64,000 bases of DNA, taken from contig CM029116.1 in NCBI GenBank assembly GCA_016859345.1, positions 6,364,643-6,428,642 on the forward strand, written 5' to 3'. This document shows positions 25,101 through 38,100 of the stretch, in pieces. Both the position numbers and the translations under genes were made by a program. The DNA comes from Istiophorus platypterus (lineage: Eukaryota > Chordata > Actinopteri > Istiophoriformes > Istiophoridae). Position 1 is the first letter of the stretch; every line of letters starts with the position of its first letter. A model generated the notes under the pieces. It saw only the letters and a list, made by a program, of their open reading frames with translations, made no database searches and had not been told where the DNA came from.

Positions 25101-27365
25101 TTTTTGGAGGGGGGGGGGTAGCACCATATATGCTGTACAAGTGAACAAAAAACACAGAAAATGTAATGTTCACCCTATATAAGCAGATATCGAGAGAGTA
25201 AAAATTCTAACAATATGTGGGAAAATCAACATCTTGCTTCCATTGTTTTGTCCCCTTTATCTGACTTTAAAATAAGTCAGCATAAAAAACAGGAATAGCC
25301 TTTAATTTCCCCTTTGATTAGATTGGCAGGATACTCTGTTCCTTCTTTGGTCTCCCTCCAGTAGACTTGTGTGATAGGAAAGGTCCTAATCCCCCAGAAT
25401 AATGGGGTCTGTTGTAGGGGAAAGTCTTGCGAGAACATATGGCCACAAAGTGTGTGGTTCGTGGGTCATGCCTCACAGGTTTTTAACAGGATCACCAGGG
25501 CACAGCAGTCTTTTCTCGTATGTGTCCTCATCTGCATAAATCTTAATATGTTATGCAAATTTCGTACGGCTGATTGGCTAATTATCCTGTAATTATTTAT
25601 GTTTACGATTCTTAAGAAGCATGTTTTCGTTACACCTTTTGCAATATGAGTTTTTTTCTTATTCCTGTATAAAATGATATAGTTGATCTCTTTTGCTGAA
25701 CTGAACTTTGAACAGCTCAACAGTTCACTGACTCTGTGAGACGGGACAAGCACCTATCATCCCCCAACCTAAACCCTTTTCCTGTTGAATCTGTTGTCTG
25801 GACAAGGTGTGAAAATAGGTTTTTAACCACAGGAACTCTGCGGTCTGTGTCCAACGCCGTCAAGATGGGAGCAGTGAATGGGGTCTTATTCCCCCGGTGG
25901 TCATTTTTTAACTCACACCGCACTCGGGTTGGGGGAGAGCATGTACAGCCCAGCAATGACCTACTGTTTAAAATGTACATCATAAAAATGTCAGTTAAGG
26001 GAAAAGCATTTATCATTCCAGGGATTCCCACCGGAAAACATATTAAAAGCAAATGGGTCTGGAATCTGGAGAGATGTGGCCTCACAGCTTCGGGTTATGT
26101 ACTTGATGCCTACAGCACAGCCACTAGCATGACCTGCCCTCGCTACCTTTAGCCGCCTAGTACTGTAGCTAGTGTCCCCGTCTGATCTGAACAGCTGCAG
26201 TAGTTGTGCAATCACACAGAGACTCATCGATATGAGTTGTTTGTTTGTCTGGTGCAAAAAAACAGATCTGAACCAGGTGTGAAACTGATGACTCAGGTAA
26301 GATGTTATGATGAGCAGAAAACACTTTGGCCATTAAATTCACTCCAGGAGAAGGACGAGGTGTGTAAGAGAGGAGGGCAAATATCTCCATGGACTGCAGC
26401 AATAGTTTGCAGGTGTGTTTTTAGCAGTGCATGTGTTCACACCCTTGAGTCCCTACATGTTTGGACCCAGACTCATGTTAAGAAAGCGAGGACGTGGTCA
26501 GTTGCGTGGTTTTGTGTTGTAGTCACGTACAACGTGTAGTTGAAAAGTATAAAACTATCTATGTCACAGAATGGAACCTGAGCAAGCACCGACTGCTGGA
26601 GAAGAATCAGAGATGTGGTCGAAAGCAAAAAAATGCTAATAAGTAGACCTTTGCTCTTAGCTTATTTTGTTATTAGATATAAAATATATACATGTCACAG
26701 CAGCCACATGTGCCTAAATGTATATATGACACATATTTAAATATTATAGAAAGAAATAGTCTTAGTTGTTTGTTGTTGTTTTTTTTTTTAACAGATATCA
26801 ATTATGTAAATTTGAGCAGTCTAAGTAGGTGAAATAGCAAGAAAGCCAACACAAAGGCCACATTTCTTCTTGCTGGAGCCATAAGTGAGTGCACTACTGA
26901 AAATTTGGGGGAGGATGAAATCGCAGACTTGGTTGTCAGACTACAGGCCGTGCATTTTCAAAGGGGATATGCCACCGTTTCTTTTTTCTCATTTATGTGT
27001 CATAGTCACTCAAACATAAACAATTGTCACAGCTAATGTGCCTTAGTCCGTGAATTCCAAATAGAGCAAACCTAAATATTGCTGTTAAACGTAAACTCTA
27101 TCTATCTGTGATCACTGACATAATCCTCTTGAGGCTGTCTGATTTACAAGACCCTTAAATAAATACATGTACCTACTGTGTGTCTGATATGTATCCAACA
27201 CAGGCCATACTGTACTGTTTATAAGATGAGAAAGATACTCCACGCTCCCTGCTGAAGGCACTTTTCAGCGCTGACTCTGGGTCAGCTTCCACACCTGCTG
27301 TTTTCACATCAAACATCAATGAAAAAATGTAAAAGCATATAAAACCACTTTACCCTCATATGGTT

Positions 27366-28120
27366 ACGTCCATAAGTATTTGGACACTGCCACAATGGAT
27401 CTAAAACAAAGCCAACAAGATTTGATTGAAGTGAAGACTTTCAGCTTTAATTCAGCAGGTTTACCTAAAATATTTCATTAGCCATATAGGAATTGCAGCC
27501 ATTTTTATACATAGTCCCTTGTTTTCAGAGGCTCCAAGGTAATTGGAAACTTGACTGACTGTTTCATTGAAGTCTACAATCAAAACACGCCTTCATGAAT
27601 GTAAATACAGAGGTTTTATCACAAGGTGAGAACCACTTTAACACTCAAGAAGAGAAGCAACATTAGACTTTGACAGAAAACATTTTTAAAAAAATCAAAA
27701 CTGCCCCATTCCGGAAAAAGATTTGTTGGACAGAAGAAACAAAGATGAACTTGTACCAGAATGATGTGAAGAGTATGGAGAAGTAAAGGAACGGATCATG
27801 ATCCAAAGATACCACATCATCCGTCAAACATGGTGGAGGCAGTGTTATGGCATGGACATGTATGGCTGCTAGTGGAACAGGGTCACCGGTGTTTATTGAT
27901 GATGTGACTGCTGATAGATGCAGCTGGATGAAGTCTGAAGTGTATAGGTCTATGCTATCTGCTCAGATACAGCCAAAGCTGCTAAAATGACAGGACAGTT
28001 CTTCAAAGTACAGATGGATAATGACCCAAAACATACTGCAAAGGAGGGAAGAGAGACCCACATAAAAAAGGAGCGACCGAAGAGACCTACAGTAAAGGCC
28101 TGGCAAACTATCTCAGGGGA
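27366..28120 (+). mobile_element. Tc1/mariner-like DNA transposon relic, 3'-truncated
   Basis: The left end is acgtccataagtatttgg, the terminal repeat of a Tc1-like family widespread in fish. It is followed by the AATGGAT...AAAGC...TTCAGCTTTAATTCAGCAGG leader. From about 27590 the sequence reads as the second half of a Tc1 transposase gene with many stops and frameshifts: a region equivalent to DE(T)K-NLYQND, then VMAW-like and FIDDVT-like stretches, then a DNDPKHTA-like segment at about 28016-28040. The right end and right inverted repeat are missing; similarity fades near 28120. It cannot make an active enzyme. Family assignment is from memory of the consensus. Confidence 0.85.
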
Positions 28121-31100
28121 AGGCATCGCCGATACCGCTGATGGCTGATACTACATCCGTTGAGAGGGGGGAGTGATAACAGGCCACACACTCGGTTCCG
28201 TGCCGCCCGCTCCTTCAGCACATTTCCCCACTGCTCTGTGTTCATTGCTAATATTCTCATTAGGGCCAATGGGGCAGCCGCCTAACATGTTTTTACAGCC
28301 GGTGTGTGACATCATCACATTTCAAAAGCACCTCATAAACACATAGTCCTCGTCTGAGGTCGGGTCTGGGAAAGCTTATGGCCACCCCTTCAACTGCCTA
28401 GTCATTGTCTCTGCAGTGACAGACATCTAAGAGACCATGAAAAATGAAAAGAGCTGAAAAAAATAAGTATAAAGTTGAGGAGTTTATACAATATTTTTAG
28501 ATCGTTAAATAGCTCCACAGTATCTGTTCTTTGTTAACGTGAGCATTAATTACTAATGTTCTCCCTAAGCACTCTGGGTACCAGGCTGTACTATGTGGAG
28601 AAATTAGATTTATTCTGCCATTAAAGATTTCCTGGAATGTCTACAAATAATCCTTCCTTTATTTAAAAAAAAAAAAAAAAAAATCCAACTCAAACCGCAG
28701 TGAAAAATCAAACAAAGAAAAGCTTAGAAAAAAAAGTCAGTTTCTAGTCAGCCAAAAGGTCTTAAGTCAATTCACAATAATAAGACTGAAGACTTCAGAT
28801 GTGTGAAGTGTGTTTTCCAACACTGCCACCCTTTAAACCTGTAAGAAAAGGCCACACAGGGTGCGGTACAAAGAGTAAAACACATCTAAAACTGAAGCTA
28901 TTTGATCTCCGATGCGAATGTTTGGCAAAGAAAGAGAAAACGGGTTTCCCCAAAGAAGAGGCAGTAATCATCCACTTAAACAGCCTATCATGTGAACATG
29001 GTGCAAACTGTTGCTGATATAACTCCTTATTAATTATTGATCACCGATTGAAGCTTGAGCTCAGATTCGATATTTTTGGTTCATCATTTGCACTTTCTTA
29101 CTGCAGAATTAGCGTTGGTGGGAAAAAAAAAGAAAAGAAAAGCTGCTAGTATGAAGGTTTTGATCTGTGAATGTACAGATCAGAGATGTAGCACCAGTTT
29201 GAATTTACTGAATATTTCATTTGCTGCACGTTTGAAGAAGTGAGTGGAAAATCTGCCTCTTTTATCATGCTGGGTAGGAACTTGATGCAGTGCCGCAGGT
29301 GGTGACCGTGTCGGATTTTAATGCAGTCGTTTAGGTGATGTCTTTTGCTTTTGTATATTATGAAACTGATATGTTTCAGAGGAGATTAGCAGCACTTCTT
29401 TTTTAGTCGTTAATAATGTACAATGCATGATGGTTCGGTCATGCAATCATGAACCTGGTACTCTCAGTTTTACTAGTTCCCCTCTCCGAACATTGCCCTC
29501 TGAAATTAGACGTAATCCCTTTAAGGAGTGGTTGATCTGCTTATCGTTTTTCTACACACAGAGCCAGCACCCCCCCTCCCCCCACATCCCCAAAGAATCT
29601 ATCATGTGACATCTGAATCTTTAACCCATCAAATGAGCTTAAGCTATACTGGTGAGGCAAAGTTTGAGAGATCCCATGACTTGCCAATAATCCATAGTCC
29701 CCATTTCCCATTGGATTTTTGGATTACAATATGTTTGCTTTGTGCCATTTTTCTTTACTGCCATTAACACTGAAACAACCCACATAGTTGTGGGTTTCTC
29801 GATGAAAGCCACAGCTAATCCCTCATTACCCCACATTTAGGTATTTATTGAAATGTTTGCGAGCCTTGTATGTGGTCCCGCTCGATGAGTGGATTCAGCG
29901 TTTTGCAGTTGAGAATTCCCTGGTGCATCTGCAGCACATGCATGCAGATAATGCTTCCTATAGTAGCTCTTTGTAATGACCTGTGCAATCTCACTATTTT
30001 ATTTATTTATTTATTTTGTTGCTCTCCCATATGCCTCTGCCATCATGCTTGTCTATCAAACCCAGGGCCCCTTCACAGCGGCCGCAGTTAAAGACACTTT
30101 TGTGAGATGCTGCAACCGTTTGTAGTCAAGGGGAGTAGACTCTAGTATGCTGATGTAATCTGTTAAAGGGAAGGAAAACATTGTATAGTTGTTGCTGAAT
30201 GAGCCCTGGAAGGCCCCAACCTCAGAGGAAACTGGGAACAGGGGGTTGGAGGATTAGAGTGGTTTTTTGTTTTTTTTTTCCCCTCAGACTTTGGCTTTAC
30301 GTTTCCCCACTTTCTCCTCACAGTCCCCCCTGTTTCCTTTCTTTGTACAGAGTACTAAATTTGCTCCTGGCCTCGTCCTGCAATGCACGCTTACACATTT
30401 TCAGACAAGTATGACTGGCAGATGTTAAGTCTTATGTTTTAAATGGAAATAACAATAGAAGATCTCAAATCAGTTTTGCAGTCTATGTTTTTGGACCTGA
30501 ATCAGTGCAACAGAGTGGAGGATATCAACAAAAAGATCCACTTAAATTTTCAGAAAAGAACCTCAGACTGAAACTATAAGCATGTGGTCACATAATGGTT
30601 ATGCATTATCTTGAGTGTTGTTGGTGTTCTTTAATGTGGCTTTATTTTCCAGTCCCAGTGCTTCCTATAAAGAGGAGACATCAGCAGTTTTTTAAACCAT
30701 AATAGAGTTCAAACCATAATTTCGTTACCCTGTCATGTGAGCGAGATGGTTACACGAGTCTTGAGGTCCACATTTTGAGAGAATTGTAGAGGTTTTCCAT
30801 GCCACATCCCAGATTTGATGATTTCCTACCCGAAAACCAAAAGCCGGGAAGCACAATAATAGAAGGGACCGACGCTGGAGCTTCAACATCTCAGACAATG
30901 CCCTAAAACACATGATCCATAACAGGGATAAACGATAATGTTTTCATGAAGACAGTTGTGTCATAAGGCAAGGGTTAATTAGCACCGTAGGGGCACCATG
31001 TGCTCCGTCCGTTTCACAGGCACATTCTCTCTCCTACCGTTATGCTCAACTGGGTCACATTTATACCCACCCCCCCAAACCGACCCCGCTCTTCTAGAGC

Positions 31101-32306
31101 AATTTGCCCTGTTCGATTTCAGTTAGAAATGCATCACTTATTCCTGGAAACACTGACACGCCAAATGAAAAATCACGCTCCCTGCAGTTTAACAACCCTC
31201 TTCTTTTCGTGTCACGAATGGAAAAACATCGCTCTTATTTTCTTTTCATCAGAATCAAAATCCCCGTCTGCTATATATTTCTTTGTCTCTGTTTTATTTG
31301 GTTGTTGATTTAGTTAATCTCTCAGCACTTCTTCCTTTGTGCAGCCGGATCAGAGCTGCTCTGCCACTCGCACCAGCTCATCCACTACCCACAAAAACCA
31401 GTGACCCCAGGGCAGCCTCGCTCTGTTCATCTTGGCTCTTCTCCCATTTCAGAGAGGCACCAGAAACGTAAGACAGGGGGGCATGTGTCTTTTAGACAGC
31501 CTATCCTCCCTACTACAGGACTCGAATTGCTTAGTAGCCCCTATCATTAAATACCCTACACCTCCCTTTGATCTGGTCAAGGTCTGTGTCCTTCCTTTCT
31601 TTACAGTATCTGCTCTACTACTTTCATGACCTCTCCTGTATGCCTATACTGAAATATCACTGTGACTGCTGTTATCTCCAAATGAGGAAACGCCTAAGCT
31701 TCTACACTAACATCACGCTTGAAATATACCGACAGATTTATATCAGGAATAGGCTCCTCAGAAGTACAAAGCAGCCTCTCACACGCTTAGGCCATTTTTC
31801 ATGTAATAGGTGCCGAGAGAATCTGTTCAAATTTCTGCATCTAATATAAAAACCATATGAGGGCTAATCTGCAGTCAGTTTAGAAGAAATAGCGCATACC
31901 TGTGAAGAGAAAACACATTTGATCGTAGCTAGCTCCTTGGTGTGCTATAGTAGAGAAGACAAAAAAAAAAAGGCCAAGAATGACTGTTATGGAAAATGCT
32001 GTAAAGCTGTAAAAAGTCAAAGAATGAGAAGAAGTTGCCGGAGTGAAGTCACATACCATTTACTCAAAAACCCAAGGTTTGCCTGAATACAGTCTGATTT
32101 GTGTATGGACAGTCTGTCACCTATGAGGAGGAACCTTCTAAATATGACCAGCAAAATTCCAAACCGTCTCATTAAATAGCGGCAACCTAGAACGCCATCC
32201 AAAGAAAGCTGGACGGTTTTGCCTCTCAGCCCTTTGGTGTTCTTTCACATAAAGTAATTACCATGCGGCTAAGTTGGTAAACAAGATTGGAAACGGCTTT
32301 GTAATG
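28121..32306. other. Noncoding intron sequence between the Tc1 relic and duplication 2
   Basis: Nothing gene-like seen. It has an A-rich run at about 28663-28682 and several TTTATTTA tracts (about 29997-30017). Confidence 0.6.
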
Positions 32307-32322
32307 TTTTTTTTTTTTTTTG

Positions 32323-33003
32323 CTACAGTTACAGTCAATATCCCACTGTTTGAAACAGCCTCCTGTGGTTCATGACTGATCTTTAGTCTTGCACCCGTCT
32401 TTATCTTGCGCCCATTTCAGAAACGCTAACTGCACGGTAACTCCCTCGCCATTTTCCATTTTCTCCTCTCTCCGGCTGCATAGCCAAGAAAGAGCAACGG
32501 TGACCTTTGACTGTCGCTGCATCTGTTAGGTTAGGCAGACCTTGTACTCTGTGACGCATTCCACTCCTTCCGATAAATCTCCCTCAGGAATCAACTTCTG
32601 ATTTATTTCTGCCATTGTCGCCGGGGTCTTGAGTCAGAGCACCCAATGGAGAACCGCGGAGGTCAGCGCCCAGGGTCACCCAGCAGGATATGATACATTA
32701 ACCCATTCAATTCCTGTGTAATGTCGTCTAAATGCTGCTTTTATGGGCTCATTTGTTTAACTGGCATTGGCATGTTTGAAAGACCAATATGCATGACTAT
32801 AAATAATTTGGTCAACTGAACAATAGCATTTGCAAGAAACAAGAACTAACTTAGGGTAATGAGTTTCTACTTCACACATAGGACCCCTACCAGTTGGTTT
32901 TAACAGTCATATAATTAGGATATTCTACAAATGCAAAGACACTTCATGAAGTGCATATACTTTTATTTACTTTATTATTATTTAGTATAAACTTGTAACT
33001 TCC
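32323..33003. repeat. Tandem duplication 2, copy 1 (period 697 bp)
   Basis: Direct repeat with 33020-33700. It follows a T15 run (32307-32321). Only three substitutions are visible over about 681 bp (32783 A/G, 32972 T/C, 32994 T/G, each paired with the base 697 bp later). It includes the DR1-like motif TGACCTTTGACTG at 32501-32513. Confidence 0.97.
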
Positions 33004-33019
33004 TTTTTTTTTTTTTTGG

Positions 33020-33700
33020 CTACAGTTACAGTCAATATCCCACTGTTTGAAACAGCCTCCTGTGGTTCATGACTGATCTTTAGTCTTGCACCCGTCTTTA
33101 TCTTGCGCCCATTTCAGAAACGCTAACTGCACGGTAACTCCCTCGCCATTTTCCATTTTCTCCTCTCTCCGGCTGCATAGCCAAGAAAGAGCAACGGTGA
33201 CCTTTGACTGTCGCTGCATCTGTTAGGTTAGGCAGACCTTGTACTCTGTGACGCATTCCACTCCTTCCGATAAATCTCCCTCAGGAATCAACTTCTGATT
33301 TATTTCTGCCATTGTCGCCGGGGTCTTGAGTCAGAGCACCCAATGGAGAACCGCGGAGGTCAGCGCCCAGGGTCACCCAGCAGGATATGATACATTAACC
33401 CATTCAATTCCTGTGTAATGTCGTCTAAATGCTGCTTTTATGGGCTCATTTGTTTAACTGGCATTGGCATGTTTGAAAGGCCAATATGCATGACTATAAA
33501 TAATTTGGTCAACTGAACAATAGCATTTGCAAGAAACAAGAACTAACTTAGGGTAATGAGTTTCTACTTCACACATAGGACCCCTACCAGTTGGTTTTAA
33601 CAGTCATATAATTAGGATATTCTACAAATGCAAAGACACTTCATGAAGTGCATATACTTTTATTTACTCTATTATTATTTAGTATAAACTGGTAACTTCC
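33020..33700. repeat. Tandem duplication 2, copy 2
   Basis: Second copy of the 697-bp unit. It is separated from copy 1 by a T14 run (33004-33017) and followed by another T-rich run (about 33702-33709). The DR1-like motif recurs at 33198-33210. The arrangement mirrors tandem duplication 1. Confidence 0.97.
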
Positions 33701-35105
33701 CTTTTTTTTACACGTTATGACTCAATTAATGTCCTGTATTTGTGAATTGATTGGAGTCGGTTGGAAGTAGATGGCAGGATGGTGTGACAGGAAATAGGAA
33801 ACCTGAAATGTAATTTAACTGTGCCTGTTGGCATCGAAATTCAAAATTTAGCCCTCGTAAGAGTGAATGTTTGTCATTCACATTTTATATTTGAGCCGTC
33901 AACTTGATTTCATAGCTCTGGGATGACTGGTTTGCATCAGTTTTCATACCACTGTTTAACCTCATGATTTGCATGTAAAACTTCATATTCTGTCAAGTAA
34001 AAAAGGAGCAGTTGTTAATTACTTGCTTGTAAAAAGATCCCTGACTGACGAATCGGAGACGATCAGCATTATTGGAGTAGGAAGAGCATCTGGTATGCTC
34101 CTGTGGAACCAATAAGAGAGGAGCAAAAGAGACACTGACATCAGTGGGCAGAAATATTTTGGCCTCCAGCTGAATGTCCGTCCGATGATGAGGGATACCC
34201 CAGAGAATGCTATTTACTCGCATCCGATGAGGAAGATGAAGCTTTTCTGGCCACCGGTTATCTGTTCTCACAGGAGAGCGGGTCTGATATTAACCATAGC
34301 GCCGTGACACGTGTTCTGCTGGAACCGTAACCGAACGGCAGAAGTTCACATTGAACCCGTTGAATGCGGCTGCAGATAAGAGGATGATACACGATGACCC
34401 GTTCACCTCTTTTATGTGCTCAATGCACGCGTTCAGTTTTAAAGACCATGTCTCTCTGATGTGATCCTGAGATGACTTTAGCTGAGTGCAGTTTCTTTTG
34501 TTTTATTTATTTATTTATTTTTTTAATCATTTTCATCACTCATAGAAAAACTGGCCACAAATTTAGACGACATGAAATGCATAGGACAGATGGCTCGAAG
34601 TGGGTTCTCCACAGAGCCGCCGAAACACTGACTCCAATATCTAAATGACAGAGTGTGAATGCTACAGAGCTATAGTGCAAAACATTAAAGCATTAGATGA
34701 AATGTTGTCTTTTGACTTGAATTTCTTGTTTAATAAGTAGGTTACTGCTTGTGGCTTATTTGAAGATCAAGAGTTGGCCTGAGATGCCCTATAATATCAT
34801 ACCTCGAAACATCAGGGCGGTCTTTAATTACAAACTCAGAACAACATTCACTTGGATCATGGAAAAAAAAATACAAAAGACTCCAGGGACATGTTAGGTG
34901 CCAATTTATCTGCGATTTATATTATCCTTCCTTTTTCCTGTGCCATAATTCACTTGTCAGCCTCAACGTTGCCGTTTATTGACAGAGGCGAGAGAACCTC
35001 ATATGCCTCCGTGGCTCACAAGCGGCGGGTGGCAGGCTTCCAGATGAAAGGAGGAATAGATGGTCGCCAGGGCCGAAGGTCAGGTAGGGCAGCTGGACGT
35101 TTGGC

Positions 35106-35118
35106 TGACCTGTGACCC
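35106..35118 (-). promoter_or_regulatory. DR1-type nuclear receptor site (candidate)
   Basis: TGACCTGTGACCC reads GGGTCA-C-AGGTCA on the minus strand: two RGGTCA half-sites spaced by one base, the classic DR1 bound by RXR heterodimers, HNF4 or COUP-TF. The motif is perfect but short, so chance occurrence in 50 kb is possible. No function is shown. Confidence 0.3.
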
Positions 35119-38100
35119 AGGACCTCACATGTTAGTCGGAACTTTCTGCTTGATTGGATTAGATTAGCTGTGCTTCGTACCCCTTTCAGTGTAAATCGCA
35201 GACACACACAGATGCACGGACGCTCACAAATACGATCATGTATAGGTGGGTCTGGGTCAACACTTGAGATTTCTCAGGACTGGGTTATCAGCCTGGCAGA
35301 AAAACTTAAAAAAGAAAAAAACCCTTCAGTCTTTTGAAGCTTTTTTTTCCCTGCCTTTCTGCATTAGGTATCAAACATATGCCATTGTACACGACAAACA
35401 ACGCTTGCAGCCCTCCAGATACTTTATTACATTTGTGAAATTCCCGAACACTCGGGAAAGATTTGGTTTTTCAACTTTTATTTTCAAGCGACTGAGACGA
35501 GCAAGAAATGCGGAAACCGCGCAGAGTCTTAGGGGAAAATCGGCAGATGTACGGTGACTCAATAAAGGTAGGTGGTTTGTTCAGTGTGATTGTATCGTTC
35601 TTACTCATTCATTGTCTGTACAGTCCACTTCAATGTTACGGAGCCTGTAGCCGATCCCAGTGTGTATCAGGTAGAGGGCAAGAAAAAAACTTGGGGCAAG
35701 TCTCCTACTCATCTGAACACATGATATCGAGCTGGTATTTGTACGCAGTAAGATCCCGGCCTCTGATAAGTGAAATAATTATTATGTTATCACCCGTGTC
35801 TGTTTGTTGGTTTGTTTATTTGTCAGCAAGTGTACGCAAAAAGTACTGAGCAAATTTTACACCCAATTTGATGGAGGGATGAGGCGTGGGCCAGGGACAA
35901 ACCCATTAAATTTGGGGGCAGACCTGGATCATTTACTGTAAATTGGATTTTTTTTTTCTCCTGTGAAGTCTGGTGTATGTTTATTGACATCGGCTTTGGT
36001 GGAGGTCTGTGCTCTAGGTTTCTAGTTTTAGTTTGTTTTAGTCAGTGCTTTAAAGAGAGGAGATTCAAGTGAAAACACTTCTCGTAGCCTATATTGTAGT
36101 TTTTAGTTCCTTGGTTTTATTTTAGTGGTGGATATCTCATTTTAGAAGGAAACCCTTCCCATATTTTCAGTGAATATCAGACAAAACCCTTATCAGATTG
36201 CATATTGGTTTGGTAAGGCATAATAAAGGCATAACAAATCTGTCAGGTGTTGGCTCTGCATGCTTTCATATGTACTGTCTGCTGTTCTCATCATCCTCCT
36301 TCCTTGTGGCTTTATTGAAAATATCCCCATGATTCCTTTGCAGAATCAGGATGAGACACAGTCAGTTTTTGTGGCCAGGAGTTGGTCTGCTAAGGCTGAT
36401 GGCTCGTCACCTGCTACCCAACTTTAGCTGCCCTTGTTGCAGGTGATGGCTCTTTTGGGTGAACGTGAGTGCTCCCCACAGGTCCCTCTGGGACCGATTT
36501 GCTCCTTGCAGGAGCTATTGCTCTCAACAAAAAGCAGTTGATAGTGGGATCCAAAATATGATGAAAAAGACGCAGTATCATTTATGTAAATACATATATT
36601 TTTTGTTATATATTCAAGCCATTACAAAAAAGAAGTGCATAATCTGATTACACTGAATGGCTTTTCCATAAAGCTCAAGCAGACATCCCAGTTTGCTGTG
36701 ATCATATAAAAATTTTTTCGTATTATTTTTAGGAAGCTGTGGCAAAAGTCTTGATTTTATTTGCCAGGGTTCCGCAATATCTTGTGTTAAGACTTCGAAC
36801 ATTCCCAACAGTCTGTGGTAGTTACGTAATCGAACCATTTCATTTAACGAACTTGTTTAGATTTTTTTTTTTTTTTTACATTGGCTAGAAAGAAGAAGAA
36901 ATGTTGAAAAGATAAATGGTAAAATGCAATGTGTTTCTGTGATTTGGGGGAATTGACCATTTAACTGCGGCCTCTAGCAATTCCAAAAACTAACAACAGA
37001 TACAAATATATGCTTAAACCCCTGATTTGCAAAAAACTGACAGAGTGGAAAGCTAATTTCATCACCAAGCCACTTTCCAACAGACACACACAGAAGGCAT
37101 TCTCTTGCACAGCTGGACAAGCAATTAATACTGAGGCATATGCGTAGACACTTGATGATAACAACCCCCATCCAATGCGATTCTCATTGGTTTGCAAAAA
37201 GCAGGAAATGTAATCACTGGACAGACTGGGGAATGTGAATGAGTGCTCTTGTGTGGCATGTGAGGTGAATTTGAGGTGTGTACAAGTATAACATGGGGAT
37301 CATCGGGGGGGAAGTCCTGGCCAGAGCTCAGCTTTTGTGTAACCCAAACAGGTTTTTATCTTTCAAATAGATGAAATATGTTTGATTCAGGCCTGTCTGT
37401 GTGTTCCTTTTAAGAGCTTGCGTGAGTGTAATCTTGCGGAGGACATGTTTACTGTGGAAGTCCCTTTTGCTGTGAGAAACAACTGAAGTGCTCGCTGACT
37501 ACCTTATGTATACTCAGAGGGGATTGTTTGAAATGAATCACATGAAGGAGGGGACTGGACATGTATACAAGATAAAATATAATTACCCTATCACCTAAAT
37601 ATTTTGCTGAGAACTAAATAAATATTCTAGCAAGGAAATGAAACCCGCCTATGGCTTTTTGAGGCTCAAAAGAATTTGTGTGAAAAAAAGAAAGACTGCC
37701 CATGAATCAGAGCGAACATCTCAGATGGTAAACATTCAGATATTGCATAGTAACCGTATTGAACATTTCAAATAGGAAACAGACTGTAACATAACAGAAT
37801 GCGTTGTAGTGTAGGAGGTGATGTAGGTTTACAGGCATGTGGGAAATCGGCATGTGGAAATGTGGAAAAATGTCGTTTTCCCATTTTCCAGTCAGTTTGA
37901 AACAAGATAAAAGGTGTAACAGTGACGGAGGGCCAGCATCTCCATCCATCTCCTGGTGACGGATCCAGAGTTTTTATGTGAAGAGCAGCTGTTGTTTGTT
38001 GTTGGCAGGGAGCTGTTTGGAAGGTTACACTACATCTTGCGTGTTTGTCTGTGTGCACTCATCTGTCTTATCTGTACACACTGATTCTCTCTCCGCTCAG

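Larger units (their letters stand above)
4731..27365. other. Noncoding intron sequence between duplication 1 and the first Tc1 relic
   Basis: No gene supported. It contains the microsatellites listed separately, G runs at 10654-10666 and 13904-13915, and GC-richer islands at about 9280-9560, 10080-10320, 17280-17420 and 22500-22860. These islands stand out from the AT-rich background and could be conserved regulatory elements or old sequence of unknown origin. Frames of 100-179 codons here lack any domain or codon signature. Confidence 0.6.
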
